Shown here: one piece after another, positions 1 through 8,926 of the stretch
Layout: the number at the start of each line of letters is the position of its first letter
How positions within the stretch are numbered: the first letter of the stretch is position 1
Origin: Shinella sp.
GTDB lineage: Bacteria; Pseudomonadota; Alphaproteobacteria; Rhizobiales; Rhizobiaceae
Direction of reading: 5' to 3'
Length of the DNA: 64,000 nt
NCBI GenBank assembly: GCA_003248775.1
Contig: QFQX01000010.1
Location: 62,001 to 126,000 of the forward strand
The notes under the pieces: model-generated
Seen by the model: only the letters and a program-made list of their open reading frames with translations
Database searches by the model: none
Told to the model about the DNA's origin: nothing
Made by a program: the position numbers and the translations under genes

Positions 1-454
1 CGTGAACCAGCGGGTTTTCGCCGTTCGGGGTCTTGGAGATGGCGAGCTTGCCGTCCTTGACGGAGAGCCATGCCCAGCCGGAGCCGAACTGCGTGGTGCC
101 GGCTGCTATGAAATCAGCCTTGAACTTGTCGTAACCGCCGAGGTCGCTGTCGATAGCAGCCTGCAGCTTGCCCGGAAGCTTGTTGCCGCCGCCGTCCTTC
201 TTCAACCACTTCCAGAAATGGACGTGGTTGTAATGCTGCGCAGCGTTGTTGAAGAGGCCCTGGTTGGTGCCGAAGGACTTCTTGACGACTTCCTCGAGCG
301 ACATGTCGGCGAGGCCGGCTTCAGCAGCGAGCTTGTTGCCGTTGTCGACGTAAGCCTTGTGATGCTTGTCGTGGTGGAATTCCAGCGTCTCGGCCGACAT
401 GAACGGCACGAGAGCATCGTAGGCGTAGGGAAGTGCGGGCAATTCGAAAGCCAT
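1..454 (-). CDS. sodB: Fe/Mn superoxide dismutase, C-terminus cut by window edge
   Basis: Converts superoxide to hydrogen peroxide and oxygen, probably in the cytoplasm. The 151 visible residues start MAFELPALPYAYDALVPFMS and hold the N-terminal helical hairpin with HHDKHHKAYV (metal ligand His27) and NNAAQHYNHVHFW (second ligand near His77), then the start of the alpha/beta domain (GSGWAWL). An AAAGGAGAT ribosome site lies just before the ATG. The metal cannot be settled because the remaining ligands (DxWEH region) lie outside the window; rhizobial homologues are usually annotated as the Fe or cambialistic type. The 197-nt upstream region shows no regulator box that I recognise. Confidence 0.95.
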   Translation of the reverse strand, partial: MAFELPALPYAYDALVPFMSAETLEFHHDKHHKAYVDNGNKLAAEAGLADMSLEEVVKKSFGTNQGLFNNAAQHYNHVHFWKWLKKDGGGNKLPGKLQAAIDSDLGGYDKFKADFIAAGTTQFGSGWAWLSVKDGKLAISKTPNGENPLVH

Positions 455-651
455 GGTAAAATCTCCTTTTGGCAACAGATTGCGAATTCGGCGGGTGACG
501 GGAACATAGGAGCGGAACTTCCGGGAGGCAACCTGCCAAAGGTCAAAATTGTTCCATTCCGGAGAAAGAATTCACTGCCGGCGGCCCTCTTCACGCAGCA
601 TTCATTCCAGTCCGTTAAAAACAGTCGAAACAAAACCTTGAGGAGCTTTCG

Positions 652-975
652 ATGCGCCGCAGCCTTACTGCTTCACTGGCCTTTTTCGCGCTTGCCGTTC
701 CGGCACTCGCTTCGTCCGATGGTGCATGGGAAGAGTTTGCCGCCGATGTGAAGAAGAAGTGCCTCGAGGCTGCGGAGCCGATGATCGAGAAGGCCGCGAT
801 TGCGGTCGACCCCTTCGGCTCGGAACGTTTCGGTCTGGCCGTCCTGAACGGCAAGGCCAAGGGCGGCGACGCCACGGTCAGCTATATCTGCGTCTACGAC
901 AAGCAGGCCCAGACCGTCGAACTCGGCAGCGAACTGACGGCGGACACCATTTCCGTCACCATCCCCAAGCACTGA
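652..975 (+). CDS. Secreted small hypothetical protein
   Basis: A 107-residue protein with a clear Sec signal peptide (MRRSLTASLAFFALAVPALA, cut before SSDG). The mature part has two cysteines (KKCLEA and YICVYD) that could form a disulfide in the periplasm. A ribosome site (TTGAGGAG) precedes the ATG. It starts about 200 bp from the divergent sodB start, so the two promoters share one intergenic region. No enzymatic motif is visible and I do not recognise the family beyond a conserved-looking rhizobial small secreted protein. Confidence 0.75.
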   Translation: MRRSLTASLAFFALAVPALASSDGAWEEFAADVKKKCLEAAEPMIEKAAIAVDPFGSERFGLAVLNGKAKGGDATVSYICVYDKQAQTVELGSELTADTISVTIPKH

Positions 976-992
976 CCCCGAGGCTCGGGCAA

Positions 993-1334
993 TCAGCTGA
1001 AATAACGATCCGGATCCGGCAGGCCCGCAAGGCTGAAGCCGAATTCGGCGCGCGCGATCTTGCATTCCTCGTCACCCGGCATGCAGGTGCGACAGACATG
1101 CGGGCGCACCATGTAGACGGAACAGCCGACATGCTTGCCGACTTCGCCGGTCAGTGCCGCGCAGCGTCCGTTCTCGAATTTCATGCCGCTTTCGTCCTTG
1201 GCGATCATCGCCTCGGGAATGGCGGCGATTTCCTCATCGCTTTCCAGCGAGAAGCGCGGCCATTCCGCCGAATAGGCGCAGCACGCGCCGCAGGACTGAC
1301 AGTCGAAGATCTCGGGAGGCGAGGTTTCGAGCAT
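993..1334 (-). CDS. YkgJ-type cysteine-cluster protein
   Basis: A 113-residue protein with the zinc/iron-chelating cluster pattern of the YkgJ family: CQSCGACC at residues 12-19, then CAAL, CSVY and a CRTCMPGDEEC segment. It has eight or more conserved cysteines and no membrane segment. Family members are thought to bind a metal or Fe-S cluster, but their role is not established. It lies 3 nt after the stop of the upstream MFS gene on the same strand, so the two are probably co-transcribed. Confidence 0.85.
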   Translation of the reverse strand: MLETSPPEIFDCQSCGACCAYSAEWPRFSLESDEEIAAIPEAMIAKDESGMKFENGRCAALTGEVGKHVGCSVYMVRPHVCRTCMPGDEECKIARAEFGFSLAGLPDPDRYFS

Positions 1335-1337
1335 CGC

Positions 1338-2516
1338 TCAGCCCTTCGTTGCCGCTGGACGACGTGCAAGGCCGAAGGCGAATATGCCGGCGAAGACCAG
1401 CATGGTGATGCCGATGGAAAGCGGTCCGGCATCCAGTGACACGCTATCCATGACGACGCCCATCGCACCCGAACCGGTGGCGCTGCCGATCGCATAGGCA
1501 AGGCCATAGGCGGCAGCGCCCGAAACCAGCAGACCGCCGCGGAAGCGGTCGCCGAGCAGGGTCAGCGCGCAGGTATAGAGCGAAAAGCTCGCCGCCCCGA
1601 GCACCGAAACGGTAACCAGCAGTGCGATCTCCGATGTCAGGAGGGGCAGGACCATGAAACTTGCGCCGCAGGCGATCGCAGACCCGACGGTGATGATTGC
1701 ACGCGGAATGCGGTCCAGCAGGTAGCCGACCAGCGGCTGCGCAAGCGCCGTCGGCAGCGCCACCATGGTCACGACGAAGGCGGCGAAGTTCTCGGAATAG
1801 CCGCGCTCGACGAAGTAGAGCGGGATGGTCGAGATCGCCGCGATATCGGAAAAGCCGAAGGCGACGACCATCAGCACCAGAATGGGCGCAAGCCGCACGA
1901 ACTGGATCAGGCCACCGGCCGACGAGCGCTCCGGCCTTGTCCGGGCGAAGCGTCCGAGCATCACCGATGCGAAGGCCACGAAGGCGATATAGACGGCCAC
2001 CAGCGCGAAGGCGAAACCGTCTTCCGTGCCGACGAAGGGAATGGCGAGCGGCCCGGCGGCAAAGCCCGCGCACATGCTGGCGCCGTATATGCCGGAAACC
2101 CGGCCCCGCAGGCGGTCGGGACAGGCGGTGTTCAGCCATGCCTCGCTGATGGTGAAGATGATGCTGGTGGAGAACCCGAGCAGGAAGCGGGCGATGAACC
2201 ACACCCAGACCGCATCGAATATAGCGAATGCCGTCAGCGACGCGGATGCCCCGACGAGACCGGCGACGATCAGCCGGTCGCCTCTCAGCATCGTGGTCAG
2301 CCGTCCGATCAGCAGGGTCGAGGTGGCAAGCCCCGCCGCGAAGATGGAAGCGTTAAGGCCGGCAAGGCTCGACGAAACGCCACGGCTTTCCAGCACCAGC
2401 GCGATCAGCGGATAGGTCAGACCCTGTCCGACGGAAAACGCCGTGACGCCCAGGATCACCACGGCAATCGCCGCCCAGTCGGGCGCGAAGTCTTCGGCAA
2501 TGGCGGACATCTGCAT
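1338..2516 (-). CDS. MFS transporter
   Basis: About 392 residues with twelve predicted hydrophobic helices and typical MFS loop signatures (GRLTTMLRGDR after TM2, RFLLGFSTS in TM4, a basic central loop LGRFARTRPERSS). It resembles the YfcJ/sugar- or drug-efflux branch. The reading frame opens at GTG 2519; ATG 2516 is preferred because GGGAGG sits 5 nt upstream, and ATG 2510 is a less likely alternative. It is followed after 3 nt by the YkgJ-type gene. The substrate cannot be inferred. Confidence 0.9.
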   Translation of the reverse strand: MQMSAIAEDFAPDWAAIAVVILGVTAFSVGQGLTYPLIALVLESRGVSSSLAGLNASIFAAGLATSTLLIGRLTTMLRGDRLIVAGLVGASASLTAFAIFDAVWVWFIARFLLGFSTSIIFTISEAWLNTACPDRLRGRVSGIYGASMCAGFAAGPLAIPFVGTEDGFAFALVAVYIAFVAFASVMLGRFARTRPERSSAGGLIQFVRLAPILVLMVVAFGFSDIAAISTIPLYFVERGYSENFAAFVVTMVALPTALAQPLVGYLLDRIPRAIITVGSAIACGASFMVLPLLTSEIALLVTVSVLGAASFSLYTCALTLLGDRFRGGLLVSGAAAYGLAYAIGSATGSGAMGVVMDSVSLDAGPLSIGITMLVFAGIFAFGLARRPAATKG

Positions 2517-2666
2517 CACGGCCTCCCTTGGGCGCAGGTTGGGGCTGCGTTCTTATGATTTCTTGTCTGGATTGGGCTCCGGTCTACCGGGGCGCGGGGC
2601 GGAAGTCCAGCGGTAGCAACGCTGCCCCGATTTCAGGGCCACGAAACCGTTGTGATTTTGCCGCCA

Positions 2667-2921
2667 TTACTCCCCGCTCTTGCGGGTGCAGGCATAGTCT
2701 TTCCGGATGCAGGCGATGGACGGCGTCGAGCAGATGGCCTTGCCGTTCTCGACCTTGCAGATGCTGCACTGGTCGGTGAATTCGGCGCAGGCCGGTTCCT
2801 CCTTGAGGAATGCTTTCATATCGCGCTGAACCTGCGCCGCGTCCTCGGCCGCAGCAGGGCCTATGGCGAAGAGCGAGGCCAGCGCCATGGCCAGGATTCC
2901 GGCGACGATAGAAGAACGCAT
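2667..2921 (-). CDS. Small secreted cysteine-rich protein
   Basis: An 84-residue protein starting MRSSIVAGILAMALASLFAI, a clear signal peptide that ends at PAAAED. The mature part has six cysteines (EPACAE, DQC, SIC, AIC, IAC, YAC), suggesting three disulfides or a metal site in the periplasm. The longer frame opening at 2996 overlaps the end of dxs and has no signal sequence at its N-terminus, so the internal ATG is chosen. It lies 28 nt after the dxs stop on the same strand. The function is unknown. Confidence 0.75.
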   Translation of the reverse strand: MRSSIVAGILAMALASLFAIGPAAAEDAAQVQRDMKAFLKEEPACAEFTDQCSICKVENGKAICSTPSIACIRKDYACTRKSGE

Positions 2922-2949
2922 GCTGGCCTCCCTCTGTTCGCCGGAAATG

Positions 2950-4869
2950 TTATCCGGCCGCGTTGACGCCGAAGCCGCTCTGGCCGAGCGCGGCAAAGAC
3001 GGTTTTCAGGATGCCCGTATGGTCGAGGCCGGCCTTGGCATACATGGTCTCGGGCTTTGCCTGATCCATCCAGATATCCGGAAGAACCAGCGGACGAACC
3101 TTTAGCCCGCTGTCGAGCAGGCCTTCGGTCGCGAGATAATGCAGGACCTGCGAGCCGAAGCCGCCGACCGCACCTTCCTCGACCGTGACCAGCACAGCGT
3201 GATGGCGGGCAAGCTGGCGGATGAGGTCGTGATCGAGCGGCTTGGCGAAACGGGCATCGGCAACCGTGGTGGAAAGCCCTGCGGCTTCCAGATCTTCTGC
3301 CGCCAACATGCAGTCGGCAAGACGGGTGCCGAAGGAGAGAAGCGCCACCTTGCTGCCCTGACGGATCACGCGGCCCTTGCCGATTTCGAGAATGTCGCCA
3401 CGTTCGGGAAGCTGTACGCCGACGCCTTCGCCGCGCGGATAGCGGAAGGAGATCGGGCCGTCGTCATAAGCCACGGCCGTGCGCACCATGTGCTTCAGCT
3501 CTGCCTCGTCGGCAGCCGCCATCACCACGAAGCCGGGCAGGCTGGCGAGGAAGCCGGTATCGAACGAACCGGCATGGGTCGGACCATCGGCGCCGACGAA
3601 ACCGGCGCGGTCGATCGGGAAGCGGACGGGCAGGCCCTGGATTGCCACGTCATGGACCACCTGGTCGTAGCCGCGCTGAAGGAAGGTGGAATAAAGCGCG
3701 CAGAAAGGCTTGTAGCCTTCCGTCGCAAGGCCTGCGGCGAAAGTGACGGCATGTTGCTCGGCGATGCCGACGTCGAATGTCCGCTTGGGGAAGACTTCCT
3801 GCAGTTTGTCGAGGCCGGTGCCTGAGGGCATGGCGGCGGTGATGCCGACGATCTTGTCGTCGAGGCGGGCTTCCTGCACCAGCGTTTCGCCGAAGACCGA
3901 GGTGTAGCTTGGGGCGTTCGGCTTTGCCTTCGCCTGAGCGCCGGTGATGACGTCGAAACGATTGACGCCGTGATACTTGTCGGCGGCGGCTTCGGCCGGG
4001 GCGTAGCCCTTGCCCTTCTGCGTCACGACATGGATCAGCACGGGGCCGAGCGCGTTGTCGCGCACGTTGCGCAGGACCGGAAGAAGATGCTCGAAGGAGT
4101 GACCATCGATCGGGCCGATGTGGTAGAAGCCGAGCTCCTCGAACATCGTGCCGCCGGTCACATAGCCGCGCGCATGGCCGACCGCCCGGGTGATCGCCCG
4201 GTCGACGTTCTTGCCGAGATAGGCGGTGAGCTTCTTGCCGATCTCGCGGAAGCCCATATAGGTCCGGCCGGAGGCAAGGCGCGCCAGATAGGCGCTCATC
4301 GCGCCGGTCGGCGGGGCAATCGACATGTCGTTGTCGTTGAGGATGACGATTAGCCGCGCATCGAGCGCGCCGGCATTGTTCAGCGCCTCATAGGCCATGC
4401 CGGCTGACATCGCGCCGTCGCCGATGACGGCGATCACCTTACGGTTGGTGCCTGCAAGATCGGAGCCGACCGCCATGCCGAGGCCGGCCGAGATCGAGGT
4501 CGAGGAATGGGCCGCGCCGAAGGGGTCGTATTCGCTCTCGGCGCGCTTGGTGAAGCCGGAGAGCCCGTCCTCCTGTCGCAGCGTGCGGATACGGTCGCGA
4601 CGGCCGGTCAGGATCTTGTGCGGATAACACTGGTGCCCCACGTCGAAGATCAGACGATCGTCGGGCGTTTCGAACACCTTGTGGATGGCGATGGTGAGTT
4701 CCACCACGCCGAGACCGGCACCGAGATGGCCACCGGTCTTCGACACTGCGTCGATCATTTCCTTGCGGAGTTCTGCTGCGAGCTGCGGCAGGTCGCGGTC
4801 GTCAAGACCTCTCAGGTCGGCGGGAAGCTTGACCTTGTCCAGCAAGGGCGTCTCGGGAAGGGGTGTCAC
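2950..4869 (-). CDS. dxs: 1-deoxy-D-xylulose-5-phosphate synthase
   Basis: Condenses pyruvate and glyceraldehyde 3-phosphate with thiamine diphosphate, the first step of the MEP isoprenoid pathway. At 639 residues it has the usual family length. Visible motifs are DVGHQCYPHKILTGRRD, GAAHSSTSISAGLGMA, the TPP-binding GDGAMSAGMAYEALNN with NDNDMSI, the catalytic-domain AEQHAVTFAAGLA and DRAGFVGADGPTHAG. The start is GTG 4869 (MTPLPETPLLDKV), which matches the usual N-terminus of rhizobial Dxs. The pirin gene lies 117 nt upstream on the same strand. Relatives often carry dxs beside xseB and an hdac gene; here those are at 24111-25303. Confidence 0.97.
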   Translation of the reverse strand: MTPLPETPLLDKVKLPADLRGLDDRDLPQLAAELRKEMIDAVSKTGGHLGAGLGVVELTIAIHKVFETPDDRLIFDVGHQCYPHKILTGRRDRIRTLRQEDGLSGFTKRAESEYDPFGAAHSSTSISAGLGMAVGSDLAGTNRKVIAVIGDGAMSAGMAYEALNNAGALDARLIVILNDNDMSIAPPTGAMSAYLARLASGRTYMGFREIGKKLTAYLGKNVDRAITRAVGHARGYVTGGTMFEELGFYHIGPIDGHSFEHLLPVLRNVRDNALGPVLIHVVTQKGKGYAPAEAAADKYHGVNRFDVITGAQAKAKPNAPSYTSVFGETLVQEARLDDKIVGITAAMPSGTGLDKLQEVFPKRTFDVGIAEQHAVTFAAGLATEGYKPFCALYSTFLQRGYDQVVHDVAIQGLPVRFPIDRAGFVGADGPTHAGSFDTGFLASLPGFVVMAAADEAELKHMVRTAVAYDDGPISFRYPRGEGVGVQLPERGDILEIGKGRVIRQGSKVALLSFGTRLADCMLAAEDLEAAGLSTTVADARFAKPLDHDLIRQLARHHAVLVTVEEGAVGGFGSQVLHYLATEGLLDSGLKVRPLVLPDIWMDQAKPETMYAKAGLDHTGILKTVFAALGQSGFGVNAAG

Positions 4870-4986
4870 TGGCGCGTAACTCTTGAGCTTGTCTTCATTT
4901 TCGGCGTGTCGTCCGCCTTTACAGGATTTAACCGGACGACAAAAGCGCGATGCCTCACAAACGGTGCCGAAGGGCTTATATAACCG

Positions 4987-5913
4987 TCAAAAGCCTTCGG
5001 GCAAAGGAATAAACTCTTCCTCGTCGCCGGGAACGATATCGAAGCGTCCGCTTCGCCACTCTTCCTTAGCCTGTTCGATGCGTTCCTTGGAAGAGGAAAC
5101 GAAATTCCACCAGATGTGGCGCTTCGAATTGAGTGCTGCTCCTCCGAACAGCATGATATGACAGCCCGCAGCGCCGGCGCGGAGCGTAATCGCGTCACCC
5201 GGACGGAAAACCAGCAACTGGTCGGCGGCAAAGACATCGCCCGCGATCTCCACGTCACCTGATAGCACATAGGCCGCCCGTTCCTCATGGCTGGCATCGA
5301 AGGGGAAGCTGCCGCCGGGGACGAGTGTCACATCGACATAGAGCGTGTCGGAATAGGATTTGACCGGCGATGTCAGCCCGCCGATGCTGCCGATCACCAC
5401 GCGGCCGCTCGCGCCGGCGGCGTCGAAGGTCGGCATGGCGCTCTTTTCGGTGTGGGCAAAGGCGGGGTCGATCTCTTCCTTGTCGTCGGGTAGGGCCAGC
5501 CATGTCTGAAGCCCGGAAATCGAAAACGGGTTGCCGCGCAGTTTTTCCGGCGTGCGCTCGGAATGCACGATGCCGCGGCCGGCGGTCATCAGGTTGATGT
5601 CGCCGGGCTCGATCACCAGTTCCGTGCCGAGGCTGTCGCGATGCTTGATCTCGCCATCGAAGAGATAGGTGACGGTGGAAAGCCCGATATGCGGATGCGG
5701 ACGCACGTCCATCGCTTCACCGGCCTTCAGGAGGGCAGGGCCCATCCGGTCGAAGAAGATGAAGGGGCCGACCAGACGGCGACGCGCAGAAGGCAACGCC
5801 CGCCTCACCGAGAAGCCACCAAGGTCGCTGGTGCGCGGAATGATCAGGTGTTCAATGGCGTCACAGGCGAATGCATCGCCGGGAACGGGATCATTTCCGG
5901 GAAAGAACGACAT
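4987..5913 (-). CDS. Pirin family protein
   Basis: A 308-residue bicupin of the pirin family. The N-terminal cupin keeps the metal-binding histidines (PHPHIGLSTVTYLF, IKHRDSLG, GRGIVHSE) and the QTWLALP strand. The C-terminal cupin ends in a conserved LFGGAALNSKRHIWWNFVSS segment. Pirins bind iron; some act as quercetin dioxygenases and others as redox sensors. ATG 5913 (MSFFPGND) is preferred over the frame opening at 5931. It is divergent from the PLP enzyme at 6183. Confidence 0.93.
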   Translation of the reverse strand: MSFFPGNDPVPGDAFACDAIEHLIIPRTSDLGGFSVRRALPSARRRLVGPFIFFDRMGPALLKAGEAMDVRPHPHIGLSTVTYLFDGEIKHRDSLGTELVIEPGDINLMTAGRGIVHSERTPEKLRGNPFSISGLQTWLALPDDKEEIDPAFAHTEKSAMPTFDAAGASGRVVIGSIGGLTSPVKSYSDTLYVDVTLVPGGSFPFDASHEERAAYVLSGDVEIAGDVFAADQLLVFRPGDAITLRAGAAGCHIMLFGGAALNSKRHIWWNFVSSSKERIEQAKEEWRSGRFDIVPGDEEEFIPLPEGF

Positions 5914-6111
5914 GTGTCTTGGCCTCCACATTTGTATCGGTCGCTAATGTAGGGTCGAATTCCGGCAAAAGACAGTGCGGGCCTTTCAGAGGCGGCATTT
6001 TCCAATCTTCTATTGAAGAAACGCTTTGCCTCAAGGCGACTGTTTTCGGCAGAAGATTCCTTGCATTTCAGGCAGTGGTCATGGAAACCTTTGCACCGTT
6101 TCAAAAGCCGT

Positions 6112-6140
6112 GGCCGCGCATCTCTGGTGCGGCCTTCTTT
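6112..6140 (+). terminator. Terminator-like hairpin in the leader of the PLP-enzyme gene
   Basis: GGCCGCGC (6112-6119) pairs with GTGCGGCC (6127-6134) through eight base pairs with one G-U, has a 7-nt loop, and is followed by TTCTTT. It lies 43 nt before the ATG at 6183, with no plus-strand gene upstream for it to terminate. It may be an attenuator, or a structure of no regulatory role. Confidence 0.45.
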
Positions 6141-6182
6141 CATGCCGACCGCTTCTCGCGGCCATTTTCCCGGATGATGCTC

Positions 6183-7406
6183 ATGTCCCAAGACCTTTCC
6201 AACAGCCGTCGTTTCGGTCCGGAAACGCTTTCCCTCGATGCCGGACTGGAAATCGACCCGACCACCCGCGCCATCGTTCCCAACATGTCCATGTCGGTGA
6301 ACAATACGCTTGTGCCGGGTGAGGGGGCGTTTTCCGCGCAAGGGGTCGACGATCTGGCGGATCTGCCTTTCCTCTATGCCCGCTGGACCAACCCGACCGT
6401 CCGACAGCTCGAAAAGCGGCTTGCTGCTCTGGAGGGCGCGGAGGAAGCGCTGGCTTCCGCAACCGGCATGTCGGCCATCGCGGGGATGTTCTTCACCCTG
6501 TTGAAGGCCGGCGACCACCTGATCGTCAGCGACGTCTGCTATGCCGGCGCGACCGAGCTTGCGCAGCGCGTATTGCCGGATTTTGGCATCGAGGTAACCC
6601 CGGTCAACATGTCGAGGATCGAGTATGTGGCCGCCGCGATCCGGCCGAACACGCGGCTCATTCATTGCGAGAACCCGGCCAATCCGATCCTGCGGCTGAC
6701 TGACTTGAAGGCGGTTTCCGATCTCGCGCATGCCCATGGCGTGCTTGTTTCCGTCGATTCGACCTTCGCCACGCCGGTCGGCACGCGGCCGATTGAATTC
6801 GGTGTGGATCTCGTCATCCATTCGCTGACCAAGTTCATCAACGGTCACGGCGATACGCTGGGAGGCGTGATCTGCGGCCGCAAGGAGCTGGTGGCGAAGA
6901 TCCGCTCGCGCGCCGGCGTCTATCTGGGGGCGGCGCTATCGCCGCAATCGGCGTGGCTCATCATGCGCGGCGTCGATACGCTCTATCCCCGCATGCGGGC
7001 GATGTCGGAGAGCGCGCTGAAGGTCGCCCGTTTCCTCGAAGGCCATCCGGCGGTGACGCGGGTCATCTATCCCGGCCTCGAAAGCCATCCGCAGCACGAT
7101 CTCGCAAAACGGCAGATGGATGTCTTCGGCGGCATGATCGCTTTCCAGTCGCATGATCCGCAGGCCGTGGCCCTGCGTTTCGCCAGGGAATTGCAGGTCG
7201 TGCATTACGCCTTTTCGCTCGGCCACCAGCGCAGCCTCGTCGTGCTTCTCGATACCGACGAAATGATGCGCTCCACCTTCCGCCTCGAAGGCGCGCAGCT
7301 CGAGGATTACCGGACCTATGCCGGCGATGCCGTCTTCCGGCTCTCGATCGGGCTGGAGACAGCCGAGGACATTATCGCCGATCTCGATCGCGGGCTGACC
7401 GGTTGA
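6183..7406 (+). CDS. Cystathionine gamma-synthase/beta-lyase family PLP enzyme
   Basis: A 407-residue Cys/Met-metabolism PLP enzyme, cytosolic, acting in trans-sulfuration or thiol elimination. Motifs are YARWTNPTVRQLE (residues 65-77), the PLP-stacking region SGMSAIAG-like ATGMSAIAGMF, the cofactor Asp192 in SVDSTFATP and the Schiff-base Lys217 in VIHSLTKFINGHGD. The C-terminal domain ends RLSIGLETAEDIIADLD. Exact substrate (cystathionine, homocysteine, methionine) cannot be read from the sequence. ATGs at 6174 and 6177 are alternative starts. A terminator-like hairpin lies just upstream. Confidence 0.92.
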   Translation: MSQDLSNSRRFGPETLSLDAGLEIDPTTRAIVPNMSMSVNNTLVPGEGAFSAQGVDDLADLPFLYARWTNPTVRQLEKRLAALEGAEEALASATGMSAIAGMFFTLLKAGDHLIVSDVCYAGATELAQRVLPDFGIEVTPVNMSRIEYVAAAIRPNTRLIHCENPANPILRLTDLKAVSDLAHAHGVLVSVDSTFATPVGTRPIEFGVDLVIHSLTKFINGHGDTLGGVICGRKELVAKIRSRAGVYLGAALSPQSAWLIMRGVDTLYPRMRAMSESALKVARFLEGHPAVTRVIYPGLESHPQHDLAKRQMDVFGGMIAFQSHDPQAVALRFARELQVVHYAFSLGHQRSLVVLLDTDEMMRSTFRLEGAQLEDYRTYAGDAVFRLSIGLETAEDIIADLDRGLTG

Positions 7407-7646
7407 GGCATGTTGCGTACATTCGTTGGGTGAGTGTGGGGGCAGGCGTTGGGTTCGTGGTCACCCCTTGCAACTTGACGATATCCGCCCGCAGCGCTCG
7501 CTAACGCTTTCGGTGACGGAGCCGCGCCCGCACCCCCTGGGCTTGAAAGCCCGTGGCAGAGCAAGGGGTGGCTCCGTCGTTCCATCGAACCCGAACAGTC
7601 GCTTGGACCGCTCGCAAAGGCGAAGCCCGCTTGCACAAGGATGGGA
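7407..7646. other. Gene-free stretch with a dispersed repeat
   Basis: No gene is supported between the PLP enzyme and the transposase remnant. Open frames here have no recognisable domain or plausible start. The stretch contains the 52-bp repeat at 7459-7510 and a short hairpin GGGCTTGAAAGCCC. It is probably debris left by the insertion sequence. Confidence 0.5.
7459..7510 (-). repeat. 52-bp dispersed repeat, copy 1
   Basis: Read on the minus strand this 52-nt block aligns without gaps to the plus strand at 25979-26030 with about nine mismatches. Shared cores are TTAGCGAGCGCTGC, GATATC and CAAGGGG. It holds the palindrome AGCGCT. Flanking sequence is unrelated between the two copies. Confidence 0.7.
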
Positions 7647-7841
7647 TCAGATGGACGTTGTTGTTGCGATTTCCTTTTGCGCGTCACGTGCTTTTGCATT
7701 GAGCATCACGAGGAGCTTTCGAGCAAGTGCTATGCGAATGACCATCTTCGGCTTTCCTGCAGCTTGCAGCCTTTGCATGAATGCCTTGAGGTGCTCGTCG
7801 AAACGGGCGGCGATCCTTGCCTTCGAAACACCACTCCACAA
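7647..7841 (-). pseudogene. IS110-family transposase C-terminal remnant
   Basis: Sixty-odd codons encode a fragment with the IS110/IS1111 transposase tail: LKAFMQRLQAAGKPKMV, IALARKLLVMLNA and KARDAQKEIA. Full-length members have 300-400 residues with an N-terminal DEDD catalytic domain, which is absent; the frame upstream (above 7841) is not continuous. No intact terminal repeats were found. The element is dead and cannot move by itself. Confidence 0.75.
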
Positions 7842-8003
7842 ATGATCCTGCGCACGGAAGCCTGTCTTGTGCGTGCGGTTGGAACCAGGCGAGTGTTCGG
7901 TCGTACGTGATGACGGCTAAGATCGCTGGCGGAACTCCGCAGTGTTCTTTTTCCCTCCTTCACGCAATTGGCGACAGGCAAAATCGCCGCAAATCCACGC
8001 CCC

Positions 8004-8810
8004 TCACTTCTCCGCGCAGATGGAATAACGGTGCTGCGTGGCGCGCTCCAGTCCCTTCAGGAAACTGAAATTCTTCTTCTGGGTGCGATGGATCGCCCGC
8101 ATGTCGGTATCGACTGTGACAGTCGAGAAGCCGGCCTCGCGCAACAGGCTGGCGACAGCTTCGGCGCGGGCGCCTTGCGAGAAATAGACCCGCGACAGAA
8201 TGCTCTGATGGGTCTCGGCCATGGCACCGGTCGAGGGACCGTTCTGAGGCTTGCCGTTCTCATTGCCCATGCGGGAAATCACGGCGGCAAGACGTTTGGC
8301 GAGCCTGGCAACAAGGCCCGGATTGACGAAATCGCCGTCCACCACCAGCAGCTTGCCGCCAGGCTTCAGCACACGATGCCACTCCCGAAAGGCGGACAGC
8401 GGATCGACCAGCGTCCAGACCAGATGGCGGTTGGTGATGACGTCATAGGAACCATCCGCCTCCATGGTGTTTTCCGCGTCGCCCATCAGGAAGCGGATCT
8501 GTCGCCCCCGCGCCTTCGCCTTGGCACGTGCCCTTTCCAGCATGGGTTCCGCCCAGTCCATCCCCGTCACCTTGAAGCCGAGGTCATCGAGCAGATGCGA
8601 AACGACTGCGGTGCCACAGGCGAGATCGAGTGCGGCACGTCCTCCACCTTCTCCCAGATGCCGGCGCAGCAGCGCATGCCATGCGGCCCGTTCTTCTTCC
8701 GAGAAAATTTCGTGACCAGGCTGGTTGTCGAAGGTTTCGGCCCGCTGTGACCAGTAGGCTTTGATTTCATCGCGAAGACCGTGGTTCGAAAGGGCTGCGA
8801 CAGACTGCAT
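8004..8810 (-). CDS. Class I SAM-dependent methyltransferase
   Basis: A 268-residue Rossmann-fold methyltransferase. Motif I is ALDLACGTAVVSHLL, the acidic strand is VTGMDWAEPMLERA, and motif III/post-I holds FLMGDAENTM and RVLKPGGKLLVVDGDFV, typical of the UbiE/small-molecule group. It is divergent from an iron-type ABC importer with an iron box in the shared 116-bp gap, so it may be iron-regulated and may modify a siderophore or other iron ligand. That link is inference; the substrate is unknown. Confidence 0.88.
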   Translation of the reverse strand: MQSVAALSNHGLRDEIKAYWSQRAETFDNQPGHEIFSEEERAAWHALLRRHLGEGGGRAALDLACGTAVVSHLLDDLGFKVTGMDWAEPMLERARAKAKARGRQIRFLMGDAENTMEADGSYDVITNRHLVWTLVDPLSAFREWHRVLKPGGKLLVVDGDFVNPGLVARLAKRLAAVISRMGNENGKPQNGPSTGAMAETHQSILSRVYFSQGARAEAVASLLREAGFSTVTVDTDMRAIHRTQKKNFSFLKGLERATQHRYSICAEK

Positions 8811-8865
8811 TTCCGGGCATCCATGAAATATGAGTGATGTTGGAAATGTTCTAAAAGATATTAGT

Positions 8866-8880
8866 TGACTGTGAAAGTCA
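8866..8880. promoter_or_regulatory. Candidate RirA (IRO) box
   Basis: TGACTGTGAAAGTCA matches the rhizobial iron-responsive operator TGA-N9-TCA used by RirA. It overlaps a TTGACT element that could be the -35 of the importer promoter, consistent with repression when iron is plentiful. A weaker Irr-like imperfect repeat (TTGGAA-ATG-TTCTAA) lies at 8840-8854. Confidence 0.6.
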
Positions 8881-8926
8881 TAAAATAATAGATCGCAGCG
8901 AATTCCACTGCACAGGAGAGGACGAC

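Noticed and set aside
5941..6180. SAM-II riboswitch in front of the PLP enzyme gene
   Set aside because: The conserved pseudoknot core sequence was not found by eye; only a terminator-like hairpin is supported.
7426..7845. Plus-strand 139-codon frame over the IS remnant
   Set aside because: No domain and no plausible start; the minus strand clearly encodes the transposase tail.
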